Shown here: piece by piece, positions 39,405-49,419 of the stretch | Layout: every line of letters begins with the position of its first letter | Position numbering within the stretch: the first letter of the stretch is position 1 | NCBI RefSeq assembly: GCF_018449475.1 | Contig: NZ_JAHCQH010000017.1 | Span: 62,001 to 126,000 of the forward strand | Source: Ancylobacter radicis | GTDB taxonomy: Bacteria > Pseudomonadota > Alphaproteobacteria > Rhizobiales > Xanthobacteraceae | Direction of reading: 5' to 3' | Length of the DNA stretch: 64,000 nt | Notes under the pieces: generated by a model | Told to the model about the DNA's origin: nothing | What the model saw: the letters and a program-made list of their open reading frames with translations, nothing else | Databases searched by the model: none | Made by a program: the position numbers and the translations under genes

Positions 39405-42400
39405 CTACCGCGTCGGGATCGTCGCCGGAGGCGTCGGGTCGGGGGCCTGGCGGAACTCGAAGATCTTGCGCAGAAAGCCCGGCGCGACCGCCGAGATCGG
39501 GTTGATGCGCAATGTCGGACCCGACAACGGGCCGACAATCTCATAAGTCACGCCCACCAGCCCCTCATTGGGTCCGCCGCCGAGGAAGAAGCCGAGCACC
39601 GGCACGCGGCTGAACAGATTGTTCAGCCCGTAGGCGGGCACATAGGTGCCGCGCACCGAGATCCGGTCGGCGGCGAAATCCAGATTGCCGTCGAAGGTCG
39701 AGCCGATGGACGGGCCCCATATGGCGCCGTCCTTGATGTCCAGCACTTCCGCCGTGCGCACGAAGTCCACCTGCAGCTTGCGAAAGACGATGGCCGAGCC
39801 CGGGGAGAGCTTGCCGTCGCGCTGCGCGGCCGGCGCGGCGGCGATCAGGCGGTCGAGGCCGGTTTCCCCGCGAATGATGAAGTCGCGCATATTGACGACG
39901 CCGGCCTGCGCCGCCCCATCGCCGCGCGGCGCGTCGACCTCGATCCACAAATCGCCGCCATAGATGCGCGGGTAGAGATTGATGAAGCGCAGCAGCGCGC
40001 CGGCATCGGTGGTCGTGACCCGCAGCAAGGGCCGCCCCCGGTCGCGGGCAACCAGCTCGCCCTTTACCCCGCCATCGCGGCCGACCAGCGCGCCGAGCGA
40101 GAAGGCCCGCAGGTCGCCATTGCGGCGCGACAGCTTCAGCACGGCCTGACGCATGGTCTCGCCATTATTGCCGACCACCACGCCGAGATTGACGTCGAGA
40201 TCGACATCGGCCGGCTTTTCGTTCTGGCGTCCGGCAACAGGGGCTTCGAGCAGGCTCTTGAGGAAGGCACGCGCCTCGATCACCTCGCCGCGGACGGTGA
40301 TCTTCATCGCCCCGTCGGCGGTCTCCGCCTTCACGCTGGCATTGTCGCCGTCGGAAAGCTGGAAGGTCGGCAGGTTGGCGCTGATGAAGGCCGCCTTGGA
40401 GTCGAGTTCCACGGTGCCGCGTATGTTGACGCCCTGCCCGGTGACCACGAGATTGTCGAGCCTTGTGCCCTTGGCGGTCAGCGTCGCATCGGCGGTCAGG
40501 CGTGCCGCCTTGCCAATCGGCTTCGACCAGCCGGGAACGAGTTCGGCGAGCCGGGCACCGGTGAGATCGAGATCGACCTCGATCGACTTTGTCTTGGGTC
40601 CGATCGAGCCGGTGAGCTTGACGCCGACGTTCCCGGACAGGCCGCCGAGGTCGAGGGCGAGCCTAGTGCGGGCCGCGTCGTCGAGATTGGCGGCAAGGGT
40701 GAAGGTGGCGTTGCCCTGGGTCGGGCGGGTATATTCGAAACTGGCGGGCGCCCCGCCGATCTTGCCGTCACCGCGCAGTACCGCCGCCGCCGGAGTGACG
40801 AAGACCTTGACCGAGGCGTCCTCAAGCTTCTGGCCCATGAGGATATTGTCGAGGCCGAAGCCGGTCAGGCTGGCATCGAAGGCATAGTCCACGTCGGCAG
40901 GCTGGATATTTTCCGACAGGCGGATGTTGACCTGAGCCGAGCCGGCGATGTCGCCCTTGACCGCCGTGGGATCAAGCCTCTCCTCGGGCGGCACCGGAAG
41001 CGGCGACAGGCCGATGAGTTCGACCGCCGCCGCGGCAGATCCCTCGAGCGAGAACTGCACCTTGGCCGCCGGCTTGTCCATGATGGTGTTGGGCACATCG
41101 AACACGCCCTGCGGCAGATTGAGACGACGCCCCGCCGGGCTTTCCATGTAGCCCTTGGTCGCCGTCACCTGGGCCGAGCGGCCCTTCCCGTGCACCAGAA
41201 TGTCGGCACCGCGCACGGCGGGCATGTTCGGAACCGGCTGGAAGATGCCATTGGTGCCGGAGATAAGGATATCCACGGCATCGTTTGGCAGCGGCTTCTG
41301 CTTGTTGCCGATGGACGACAGGGGCGCCAGGAATGAGATCTTGGCCGACTGGACCTCGCCGGAGATCATATTGTCATAGACCCATTGCCGCACTTCCGGC
41401 GCGGCGACCAGCGGCCACATGCGCTTGAGCGACGTGGCGGACATCGGCGTTGCCGACATGTTCAGGCCGAGAGCCGGCTCCTCACCGGACAGTTCGAGCC
41501 CGCCGGACAGATCGATACCGCCCTGCGCGCCGCGCAGCACACCCTTGTCGATCGCGATCCGCTTCGCCGCGGGATCGTAGGACAGCGCCAGCTGGTTATT
41601 GTCGAGCACAAAGGGCGGATCCTTGTCGGCATAGCGCCCACCACCGCCGAAACTCGCGGTCGAGCGGGTGGCCTCAAGCGTCCAGCGGCCCTCGGCGGTG
41701 TCGGGAACCGACAGCCGCGCGGCGATATCCATCATGAACGGCCCGGCATGGGCGGCCAGCGTGTCGATCATCACGACTTTCGCGGCGGGATCGAAACGGA
41801 AGGCGATCGTCACCTCGTCGAGCATCATCCGGCCGGCGACGTCCGCCCCCATCTGGAACTCGCCCGCCCCGGCCACAAGCCGCCCGGTGCTGGCCAGCAC
41901 CAGACCGGTCGGGTCGATATCGGCGGAGAAATCGACCGACAGCGGCGAGGTGGCATGAATGTCATCCCCGGCCTTGCCGGCGGCGATCAGCAGATCGCGC
42001 GGCGCGAGATCGCGCACACCGACGCTCACCGTCCGGCGGCCATCCGCGAGCGGGCCGATCGCGGCGCGCGCCGACCACGGCCCATCCGTGCCGCCCGACT
42101 TCAGGTCAAAGGCCATGCCCCCGGTCTCCGGGCTGGAGACGCTGAGGTCGATATCGTTGAACGTCCACTGGCGCCCGCTCGCCTCGCTGCGCACGATGAG
42201 CGTGCCGTCCTTGAGGCCAAGCTGGCTGAGCGCGCCGCCGTCAAGGCCACCCTGATCGAACCCCTTGGCAATGGCGGCAAGCGCCGGGATGCGCAGCGGA
42301 AGAAGCGGCGTGCCGTCCGCCGTCGCCTCGGCCGGGGCCGATGACGCCTCGTTCGAGGCGGGCGCGGCCGAGGGGTCTTTCACGGCGACAGGCGCGAGCG

Positions 42401-42938
42401 GCGCCTGCAGCGGCTTTGCTCCCTCGGTGGAAATGGCGACGGTGCCCTGCGGGTCGATTCGCACCGTGACCGTGACGCCGACAAGATCGACCCGCTGCGG
42501 TCGCATCAACCAGGGCAGCAGGGTGTCCTGCATCTCGACTTCGGCTTGCGGAGCGGTCGCGATGATTTCGCCGGCGGCATCGCGCACCACGATATCGCTG
42601 GCACGCAGCAGCATGCCGCCATCCGCGGCCCGGTCGCCCGTGATCGCGCCGATCTGCACCGTCTGGCCCGGCGCGAGACGCGCTTCGAGCGCGCGCTCCA
42701 CATAAGGCCGGGCCATGTCGATGGTGAGCACGCCGAACAGGAAGAAGGCATAGACCAGCCCCGCCATCAGCAGCGTGCCGCCGAAGACGCTGCCGACGGA
42801 CCAGCCGCAGACGGTCAGCCATCGCCGACGCCGACGCGAGGGCGGCACCTCGCATACTTTCGGAAGGCGGCGCAGGCGCGGGCGCTTGCCCGGCCCCGCG
42901 CGGCCCTCGCCGCCCTTGCGCGTCGTCGTCTCGTTCAT
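39405..42938 (-). CDS. AsmA/DUF3971-type large membrane-anchored protein (YhdP-like)
   Basis: The 1177-residue protein has a basic cytoplasmic N-terminus and one membrane helix (about 52-78; LLMAGLVYAFFLFGVLTI). A long periplasmic beta-rich region follows, with an AsmA-like C-terminal part (GDGAAQAGVVNMRDFIIRG, then FDGNLDFAADRISVRGTYVP). YhdP/TamB/AsmA-type proteins are thought to bridge the envelope and move phospholipids to the outer membrane. The DUF3971 assignment is from pattern and size; a role in lipid traffic is family-level. Tail residues LRINPISAVAPGFLRKIFE are typical. Confidence 0.88.
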   Translation of the reverse strand: MNETTTRKGGEGRAGPGKRPRLRRLPKVCEVPPSRRRRRWLTVCGWSVGSVFGGTLLMAGLVYAFFLFGVLTIDMARPYVERALEARLAPGQTVQIGAITGDRAADGGMLLRASDIVVRDAAGEIIATAPQAEVEMQDTLLPWLMRPQRVDLVGVTVTVRIDPQGTVAISTEGAKPLQAPLAPVAVKDPSAAPASNEASSAPAEATADGTPLLPLRIPALAAIAKGFDQGGLDGGALSQLGLKDGTLIVRSEASGRQWTFNDIDLSVSSPETGGMAFDLKSGGTDGPWSARAAIGPLADGRRTVSVGVRDLAPRDLLIAAGKAGDDIHATSPLSVDFSADIDPTGLVLASTGRLVAGAGEFQMGADVAGRMMLDEVTIAFRFDPAAKVVMIDTLAAHAGPFMMDIAARLSVPDTAEGRWTLEATRSTASFGGGGRYADKDPPFVLDNNQLALSYDPAAKRIAIDKGVLRGAQGGIDLSGGLELSGEEPALGLNMSATPMSATSLKRMWPLVAAPEVRQWVYDNMISGEVQSAKISFLAPLSSIGNKQKPLPNDAVDILISGTNGIFQPVPNMPAVRGADILVHGKGRSAQVTATKGYMESPAGRRLNLPQGVFDVPNTIMDKPAAKVQFSLEGSAAAAVELIGLSPLPVPPEERLDPTAVKGDIAGSAQVNIRLSENIQPADVDYAFDASLTGFGLDNILMGQKLEDASVKVFVTPAAAVLRGDGKIGGAPASFEYTRPTQGNATFTLAANLDDAARTRLALDLGGLSGNVGVKLTGSIGPKTKSIEVDLDLTGARLAELVPGWSKPIGKAARLTADATLTAKGTRLDNLVVTGQGVNIRGTVELDSKAAFISANLPTFQLSDGDNASVKAETADGAMKITVRGEVIEARAFLKSLLEAPVAGRQNEKPADVDLDVNLGVVVGNNGETMRQAVLKLSRRNGDLRAFSLGALVGRDGGVKGELVARDRGRPLLRVTTTDAGALLRFINLYPRIYGGDLWIEVDAPRGDGAAQAGVVNMRDFIIRGETGLDRLIAAAPAAQRDGKLSPGSAIVFRKLQVDFVRTAEVLDIKDGAIWGPSIGSTFDGNLDFAADRISVRGTYVPAYGLNNLFSRVPVLGFFLGGGPNEGLVGVTYEIVGPLSGPTLRINPISAVAPGFLRKIFEFRQAPDPTPPATIPTR

Positions 42939-43099
42939 CTACCGACCGAATCTCCAATCGCGGTATAATGCCTGCGCATAGGCTCTATCGCGACATCCTG
43001 TCTGCAACTTGTCGGCCGCCCGATCTGCGGCCACCGCCGACGCGTAAAAGTCAGGAAGCCCTGCGGAAATCGCCGCAAAAGCCGACGAAAGGAAGGCAG

Positions 43100-43567
43100 A
43101 TGACGACCCTTGCTCCTGGCATGCCCGCTCCCGACTTCAGTCTCGTTTCCGATACGGGAGAAACGGTCAGCCTCACCGGCTGCCAAGGCCGCAAGCTGGT
43201 GCTCTATTTCTATCCAAAGGCCGGCACGTCCGGCTGCACGGTGGAGGCGCACGATTTCAACCGGCTGAAAAGCGCGTTCGACTCGGCCGGCACGACGGTT
43301 GTCGGCATCTCGCCCGACCCGGCCAAGGCGCTGGCGAAATTCCGCGCCAAGGAAGGCCTCACCTTCCCGCTCGCCGGGGACGAGGAGCATGGAATGCTCG
43401 AAGCCTATGGCGTATGGGCGGAAAAGTCGATGTACGGCAAGAAGTACATGGGCGTCGAGCGCACCACGGTGCTGATCGACGCCGCCGGCAAGATCGCGCA
43501 GGTCTGGCCAAAGGTGAAGGTGGCCGGCCACGCCGAGGAGGTGCTCGCCGCCGCCAAGGCGCTTTGA
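43100..43567 (+). CDS. bcp: Peroxiredoxin, Bcp/AhpC-TSA type
   Basis: The 155-residue protein has the peroxidatic cysteine in YFYPKAGTSGCTVEAHDF (about residue 47). The usual PGCT is SGCT here, and the resolving cysteine five residues on (EACDF in many Bcp) is His. It is therefore a 1-Cys enzyme in sequence. It reduces hydroperoxides. Start at the ATG preceded by GGAAGG. It runs divergently from the AsmA-type gene, and a strong terminator follows. Confidence 0.95.
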   Translation: MTTLAPGMPAPDFSLVSDTGETVSLTGCQGRKLVLYFYPKAGTSGCTVEAHDFNRLKSAFDSAGTTVVGISPDPAKALAKFRAKEGLTFPLAGDEEHGMLEAYGVWAEKSMYGKKYMGVERTTVLIDAAGKIAQVWPKVKVAGHAEEVLAAAKAL

Positions 43568-43585
43568 TCGACGAGACACGGTCGG

Positions 43586-43611
43586 CGGGAGCCTGAAGCG
43601 GCTCCCGTTTT
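43586..43611 (+). terminator. Rho-independent terminator of bcp
   Basis: CGGGAGCC, loop TGAAGC, GGCTCCCG then TTTT lies 18 bp after the bcp stop. Confidence 0.88.
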
Positions 43612-43614
43612 GCG

Positions 43615-44745
43615 TCAGTCGACGTCGTCGATGCTCGACGGCCCGCCGCCATAGGCGCGCTGGGCGAGCGCCGCTTCCATGAAGGGATCGAGATCGCCGT
43701 CCAGCACCTCCTGCGGCGTACCGGAGGTGACGCCGGTGCGCAGGTCCTTCACCAGCTGATAGGGCTGGAGCACATAGGATCGGATCTGGTGGCCCCAGCC
43801 GATATCGGTCTTGGCGGCCTGATCGGCGGCGGCCTGCGCCTCGCGCTTCTTCAGTTCCATCTCATAGAGCTTGGCGCGCAGCATTTCCCACGCCGTGGCG
43901 CGATTCTTGTGCTGCGAGCGATCGCCCTGCGCCACCACGGCGATGCCGGTCGGAATATGGGTGAAGCGCACCGCCGATTCGGTCTTGTTCACGTGCTGGC
44001 CGCCCGCGCCGCCCGACCGCATCGTGTCGATGCGCAGATCGCTTTCCTTGATGTCGACCACGATCCGGTCGTCGATCACCGGATAGACATCGACGGAGGA
44101 GAACGAGGTCTGGCGCCGCGCGTTCGAATCGAAGGGCGAGATGCGCACCAGACGGTGCACGCCGCCCTCGGTCTTCAGCCAGCCATAGGCATTGTGGCCC
44201 TTCACCAGAATGGTCGCCGATTTGAGGCCGGCGGTCTCACCCGCCGATTCTTCGATCAGCTCGACCTTGAAGCCGCGCCGCTCCGCCCAGCGCGTGTACA
44301 TGCGAAGCAGCATCAGGGCCCAGTCCTGACTGTCGGTGCCGCCGGCGCCGGCATGGACTTCGAGATAGCTGTCATTGGCGTCGGCCTCGCCCGACAGCAA
44401 GGCCTCGAGCTGGCGGCGGGCGACTTCGGCCTTCAGCTTGGCCAGCGCGGTCGCGGCCTCGGCGACGATGCCCTCATCGCCTTCCATTTCGCCCAGCTCG
44501 ATCAGCTCGACATTGTCATTCAGCTCGCGCTCGATCCGCTCCAGCGAATTAAGCCCATCCTCCAGCGTGCCGCGCTCCTGCATCAGCTTCTGCGCGCGCT
44601 CGGGGTCGTTCCACAGATTGGGGTCCTCGGCGAGAGCATTGAGCTCGGCGAGGCGGGCCTTGGAACGGTCGAAATCGATGTGCTGCCGCAGCAGGACGGC
44701 GGCTTCGCGGATTTCGTCGACGCTCGCGGCGAGCTCGGCGCGCAT
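43615..44745 (-). CDS. prfB: Peptide chain release factor 2
   Basis: The 376-residue protein has the GGQ loop (SGGAGGQHVNKTES near 245) and the RF2-type recognition tripeptide SPF (VRISPFDSNARRQ near 203). The frame is continuous from the ATG through LLRQHIDFDRSKARL, so the autoregulatory +1 frameshift known from E. coli prfB is absent. It releases peptides at UGA and UAA. Confidence 0.97.
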   Translation of the reverse strand: MRAELAASVDEIREAAVLLRQHIDFDRSKARLAELNALAEDPNLWNDPERAQKLMQERGTLEDGLNSLERIERELNDNVELIELGEMEGDEGIVAEAATALAKLKAEVARRQLEALLSGEADANDSYLEVHAGAGGTDSQDWALMLLRMYTRWAERRGFKVELIEESAGETAGLKSATILVKGHNAYGWLKTEGGVHRLVRISPFDSNARRQTSFSSVDVYPVIDDRIVVDIKESDLRIDTMRSGGAGGQHVNKTESAVRFTHIPTGIAVVAQGDRSQHKNRATAWEMLRAKLYEMELKKREAQAAADQAAKTDIGWGHQIRSYVLQPYQLVKDLRTGVTSGTPQEVLDGDLDPFMEAALAQRAYGGGPSSIDDVD

Positions 44746-44901
44746 GATCGGTCACTCTCGAAAGGACGTGAAAGGCGGCGGAAAATAGAGAGGTTGGCGG
44801 AGGCTGTAAACGCCCCGCCGGCAAAGCACCCGCCGCCGTGACGGGACTTGCGTCGTTGTATGGCCCGGCTAGCCTTGCCGCATCAACCAGGAAAGTCCCC
44901 C

Positions 44902-45519
44902 ATGCATCTCATCGGCATGCTTGATTCCCCCTATGTGCGCCGCGTCGCCGTGTCGCTTCGGCTGCTCGACCTGCCCTTCACTCATGAGGCGGTGTCGGTG
45001 TTTCGCCATTACGACCGCTTCGCCGCCATCAATCCGGTGGTGAAGGCGCCGACGCTGGTGACCAATGACGGCATTGTGCTGATCGATTCCACCCTCATCC
45101 TCGACCATGTCGAGCGTCTGGCCGATCCGGCGCGCTCGCTGGTGCCGGCGGATATCGCCGCCCATGCCCGCAGCCAGCGCATTATCGGCCTGTCGCTGGC
45201 GGCCTGCGAAAAGGCGGTGCAGATCGTCTATGAGCGCGAGCTGCGCCCGGAGGAAAAGCGTCATCAGCCCTGGCTCACCCGCATCACCGGCCAGCTCGCG
45301 GCCGCCTGCCGGCTGCTCGACGCGGAGATCGCGCCAGCCGAGGGCTGGCTGCTCAGTGAGCGACCGATGCAGGCGGATGTCTCCACGGCGGTGGCGTGGA
45401 CCTTCATCCGCCATATGGTGCCGGACGAGGTCCCCGCCGACGCCTATCCGGCCATCGCGCGGCTGGCCGCGCGCGCCGAGGCGCTGCCGGCCTTCATCGC
45501 CTTCCCGCATGAGGGCTGA
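44902..45519 (+). CDS. Glutathione S-transferase family protein
   Basis: The 205-residue protein has a thioredoxin-fold N-domain (MHLIGMLDSPYVRRVAVSL, then INPVVKAPTLV with the cis-Pro and DSTLILDHVE with the gamma-Glu contact). An all-helical C-domain follows with DVSTAVAWTFIRH near 160. Substrate unknown. The ATG is placed where the beta-strand starts. Upstream codons to 44848 are not homologous. Confidence 0.92.
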   Translation: MHLIGMLDSPYVRRVAVSLRLLDLPFTHEAVSVFRHYDRFAAINPVVKAPTLVTNDGIVLIDSTLILDHVERLADPARSLVPADIAAHARSQRIIGLSLAACEKAVQIVYERELRPEEKRHQPWLTRITGQLAAACRLLDAEIAPAEGWLLSERPMQADVSTAVAWTFIRHMVPDEVPADAYPAIARLAARAEALPAFIAFPHEG

Positions 45520-45546
45520 CGGTCATCGCGAAAGGACCGGCGCGCC

Positions 45547-47985
45547 TCAGTAGAGGCCGCCCGTCCCGCTGCCGCCGATCACCCGATCCGCTTCCGGAGA
45601 GACGCCCACCGGGCGCCCCGACGAATCGGTCGCGCCGATGATCGAGTAGCTGTCCGGGGGCGCCGTGCCGGGCTTGAACGCTTCGAGAATCGAGCCCTCG
45701 CCCGGCCCGGCCCGCAGGCCGGTCTTCGGGTTGATGCGGATCAGCTTCATGCCCGGCGGCACGCGGAACGGCACGGCCGGACGGTCCGCCAGCGCCATCT
45801 GCATGAAATCGCGCACTACAGGCGCGGCGATCAAGCCGCCCGTCGAGCCCTTGCCCATCGGCTTGGGCGTATCAAAGCCGAGATAGACCGCCACCACCAT
45901 GTCCGGGGTAAAGCCCACGAACCAGGCGTCCTTCTCCTCATTGGTGGTGCCGCTCTTGCCCGCCACCGGCTTGCCGAGAGCCTTCAGCGCCGTGCCGGTG
46001 CCGCGCTGCACCACGCCTTCCATCATCCCGACCAGCTGATAGGCGGTCATCGGGTCGAGCACCTGCTCGCGCCGGTCGATCAGCGTCGGCTCGGGCTGGT
46101 CCTGCCACTGGGCGGCATCGCAACCGCGGCACTCGCGCTCGTCATGCTTGTAGATGGTCTTGCCGTAGCGATCCTGGATGCGGTCGACCAGCGTCGGCTT
46201 CACCCGCTTGCCGCCATTGGCGAAGATCGAATAGCCGCCCGCCATCCGCATCACCGTGGTCTCGCCGGCGCCGAGCGACATGGAGAGCACCGGCAGCAGG
46301 TTGTCGACGATGCCGAAACGCTTGGCGTAATCGACGATGATCGGCATGCCGAGGTCATTGGCGAGGCGGACCGTCATCACGTTACGCGACTGTTCGAGGC
46401 CGAAGCGCAGCGTCTGCGGGCCGTAGAACTTGCCGGAATAGTTTTCCGGCCGCCACGTCGCCTGTCCGGCCTGGTTCAGCTCGAACGGCGCGTCGAGGAC
46501 GATGCTCGACGGCGTGTAGCCATTGTCGATCGCGGCGGCGTAGACGAAGGGCTTGAAGGAGGAGCCCGGCTGGCGCTGCGCCTGCGTCGCGCGGTTGAAC
46601 TGGCTCTCATCGAAGGAGAAGCCGCCGGCCATGGCAAGCACACGGCCGGTCCACGGGTCCATCGCCACCAGCGCGCCCTCGACGCGCGGCTGCTGGCGCA
46701 GGCGCCACTGGTCCGGCTTGCCCTGCACCTGTTCGACATAGATCACGTCGCCGGGCTTCAGGATGCTGGCAACGCCGCCCTTGGCGCCGCGCACGGCCCA
46801 TTTGGCGCCATCGGCGGTCACAATACCGACATCGCGCTGCGAGGAGAGCGCGCCGGAACGGTCGCGCTGCGGCTGGAGGCCGATGCGCGCGCCCTGCGCG
46901 TCCGATTCGAGCACCACGGCAAGCCGCCAGGGGATGTCGGTATAGGTGCGCACATCGGCGAGGCGCGCGCCCCAGTCCCCACCGGTATCGATGCGGTTGA
47001 CGACGCCGTGCCAGCCGCGCTGCTCGTCATAGCGCGTCAGCCCGGCGAGCAGCGCCTCCTTGGCGATCTGCTGAAGCTTCGGGTTGAGCGTGGTGCGCAC
47101 CGAGAGGCCGCCGCCATAGAGCTTGTCCTCGCCATAACGCTCGAAGATCTCGCGGCGAACTTCCTCGGCGAAATATTCGGCGGAGAAGATGTGCGCGCCG
47201 GTCGGGCGCACGACGACGGAGAGATCGGTCGCCTTGGCCTCGGTCGCCTGCTGCTCGGTGATGTAGCCGTTCTCGGCCATGCGATCGATCACCCAGTTCC
47301 GGCGCTCGACCGCGGCCTCGTGACGGCGGAACGGGTGATAATTGTTCGGGCCCTTGGGCAGAGCGGCCAGATAGGCCGCCTCGGGAATGGTCAGTTCCGA
47401 GACCGACTTGTCGAAATAGAGCAGCGAGGCGGCGGCGACGCCATAGGAGCCGATGCCGAGATAGATCTCGTTGAGATACAGTTCGAGGATCTTGTCCTTG
47501 GAATAGGCGCGCTCGATGCGCAGGGCGAGCAGCGCTTCCTTGATCTTGCGGTCGAACGAGACCTCATTGGTCAGGAGGAAGTTCTTGGCCACCTGCTGGG
47601 TGATGGTCGAGGCGCCCTGCGGCCGCCGGCCCGAGCCGTAATTCTGGGCGAAGGCATAGGCGGCGCGGCCAATGCCGGTGACATCGATGCCGCCATGCGA
47701 ATAAAAATTCTTGTCCTCGGCCGAGATGAAGGCGTCGAGGACGAGCTTGGGGATGTTCTGGATCGGCAGATAGAGCCGGCGCTCCTTGGCATATTCGGCC
47801 AGCAGCGAGCCGTCGGCCGCGTGCACGCGCGTCATCACCGGCGGCTCGTAATTCTGCAGCTGGGAATAGTCGGGCAGATCCTGGGAGAACTTCCAGACAA
47901 AATAGCCGGCGACCGCGCCGCCGACCACGAACAGAATCGTGCCCAGGGCGAACAGGAAGCCCAAGAACCGCAGAAGCAGCCGCAT
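45547..47985 (-). CDS. mrcA: Penicillin-binding protein 1A (bifunctional transglycosylase/transpeptidase)
   Basis: The 812-residue protein has an N-terminal membrane helix (about 5-30). The GT51 glycosyltransferase domain shows AFISAEDKNFYSHGGID near 82, QGASTITQQVAKNF and KILELYLNEIYLG. An OB-like insert follows. The transpeptidase domain has the SxxK serine in GSSFKPFVYAA near 481 and KSGTTNEEKDAWFVGFT near 675. It polymerises and cross-links peptidoglycan. ATG at 47985 places the helix at the start. amiC lies upstream on the same strand, so the two probably form an operon. Confidence 0.96.
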   Translation of the reverse strand: MRLLLRFLGFLFALGTILFVVGGAVAGYFVWKFSQDLPDYSQLQNYEPPVMTRVHAADGSLLAEYAKERRLYLPIQNIPKLVLDAFISAEDKNFYSHGGIDVTGIGRAAYAFAQNYGSGRRPQGASTITQQVAKNFLLTNEVSFDRKIKEALLALRIERAYSKDKILELYLNEIYLGIGSYGVAAASLLYFDKSVSELTIPEAAYLAALPKGPNNYHPFRRHEAAVERRNWVIDRMAENGYITEQQATEAKATDLSVVVRPTGAHIFSAEYFAEEVRREIFERYGEDKLYGGGLSVRTTLNPKLQQIAKEALLAGLTRYDEQRGWHGVVNRIDTGGDWGARLADVRTYTDIPWRLAVVLESDAQGARIGLQPQRDRSGALSSQRDVGIVTADGAKWAVRGAKGGVASILKPGDVIYVEQVQGKPDQWRLRQQPRVEGALVAMDPWTGRVLAMAGGFSFDESQFNRATQAQRQPGSSFKPFVYAAAIDNGYTPSSIVLDAPFELNQAGQATWRPENYSGKFYGPQTLRFGLEQSRNVMTVRLANDLGMPIIVDYAKRFGIVDNLLPVLSMSLGAGETTVMRMAGGYSIFANGGKRVKPTLVDRIQDRYGKTIYKHDERECRGCDAAQWQDQPEPTLIDRREQVLDPMTAYQLVGMMEGVVQRGTGTALKALGKPVAGKSGTTNEEKDAWFVGFTPDMVVAVYLGFDTPKPMGKGSTGGLIAAPVVRDFMQMALADRPAVPFRVPPGMKLIRINPKTGLRAGPGEGSILEAFKPGTAPPDSYSIIGATDSSGRPVGVSPEADRVIGGSGTGGLY

Positions 47986-48099
47986 GCGGCCGTGTCCCCT
48001 CAAGCTGGGACATCGCCCGCGCCATGCGCGATACGAGTCCAATAATGTGACGTCGCCCGCGCCCCCTGTGCGGGGCAACTATGGCCGTATCGCGGCCAG

Positions 48100-49419
48100 T
48101 CAGGGCGTGGAGCCGGCGGCGGAGTCGCCCGACGGGCGACCCATGCTGGCCGGCATTGCCACGGCCGGCCCGTCTGCCGGCCCCTGAGCCGCGAAATAGG
48201 CGTTGATGGCCGAGACCATGGCGTCGGTGACACTAGACTGCCAGTCCGCCGATGTCATGAGCTCAAGATCCTTCGTGCTGGAAAGATAGCCCAGTTCGAA
48301 CAGTACCGAGGGGACGTCCGGCGCCTTCAGCACCTTGAAACCCGCCGATTTCAGCGGCGCCTTGTGCATCCGCGCGGTTTCCGCGACGCTGCCCACCAGC
48401 GTGCGGGCAAAATGGGCGGAAAAGTTGCGCGTCTCGCGCTGCGCCAGATCGAACAGGATGCCGGCGACATCGGCCGGCTCCTCGGAAAGATCGAGCCCGG
48501 CGATCATGTCCGCCTTGTTTTCCGAATCAGCGAGACGCTGCGCCTCGGCGTCGGAGGCACGGTCGGACAGCGTATAGATGGTGGCGCCGCGCGCATCGCC
48601 GTCGCGGGCCGACAGCGAATCGGCATGCAGCGAGATGAACAGCCGCGCATTGTTCTCGCGGGCAAAGCGCACGCGCTGGCCCAGCGCGACATAGGTGTCG
48701 CTCTCGCGGGTCAGCAGGGCGCGGTACTTGCCGGTTTTCTCCAGCTTGTCGCGCAACTGGGAGGCGATGGAGAGCACGATATCCTTTTCGGTCACGCCGC
48801 GCGCCGCGTTCACCGCCCCGGAATCGATGCCGCCATGGCCCGGATCGAGCACGATCACCGGCCGGAGGTCGCCGGCGGCGGCGGCTTCGGATTTCGGCAT
48901 TTCCGGCTGCTGCGAGGGGCGCACCGGCGCGGCGACGCTTTTCAGGAAGGTGGCGCGGTCGGTCTTGATGAGGTCGATGACAAGACGCGCCGGCTGGCCG
49001 TCCATCGGCTCCAGCACGAAGGCCTTGTCCACCGTCACCGGCGCGGCGACATCCATCACGATACGCGCTTTGCCCGGCGCGAACAGGCCGAAGCGGTAGG
49101 CGCTGACCAGGCCCCGCCCCTCGCGCCCGGCACTCGCCGGCAGGGCGAACACCACGCCCGGCACGTCGATCACGACGCGGTAGGGATCGGCCAGGGTGAA
49201 GGCGCCCAGCGGCACGGCGCGCGAGAGGTCGATGACGAGGCGGGTACGTTCCTTGTCGCCCGCCAGCCGCGCATCGGTGGCGACCGCCGGCTCGGCGCCC
49301 GCAACCTCATCCGGGATAGCCGGTCCGCCCGTCGCCTGCGCGAGAACAGGCATGCCCGCGCCGGCGCACAGAAGCGCCGCCGACAGAACCAGCCCGATCA
49401 TCGCGTTTCGCCACATCAT
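48100..49419 (-). CDS. amiC: N-acetylmuramoyl-L-alanine amidase (AmiC-like)
   Basis: The 439-residue protein has a signal peptide (1-28, ending VLAQ). A beta-rich AMIN domain follows (about 45-150; TRLVIDLSRAVPLGAF, DPYRVVIDVPG). The Zn amidase_3 catalytic domain has VIVLDPGHGGIDSGAV near 190, SLHADSLS near 269 and the glutamate in VLFELGYLSS near 372. It splits septal peptidoglycan during cell division. A Pro/Ser-rich tail follows. It is divergent from rne. Confidence 0.96.
   Translation of the reverse strand: MMWRNAMIGLVLSAALLCAGAGMPVLAQATGGPAIPDEVAGAEPAVATDARLAGDKERTRLVIDLSRAVPLGAFTLADPYRVVIDVPGVVFALPASAGREGRGLVSAYRFGLFAPGKARIVMDVAAPVTVDKAFVLEPMDGQPARLVIDLIKTDRATFLKSVAAPVRPSQQPEMPKSEAAAAGDLRPVIVLDPGHGGIDSGAVNAARGVTEKDIVLSIASQLRDKLEKTGKYRALLTRESDTYVALGQRVRFARENNARLFISLHADSLSARDGDARGATIYTLSDRASDAEAQRLADSENKADMIAGLDLSEEPADVAGILFDLAQRETRNFSAHFARTLVGSVAETARMHKAPLKSAGFKVLKAPDVPSVLFELGYLSSTKDLELMTSADWQSSVTDAMVSAINAYFAAQGPADGPAVAMPASMGRPSGDSAAGSTP

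Noticed and set aside
44600-44745. Programmed +1 frameshift in prfB
   Set aside because: The frame is continuous from the ATG through the N-terminal domain; no internal stop is present.
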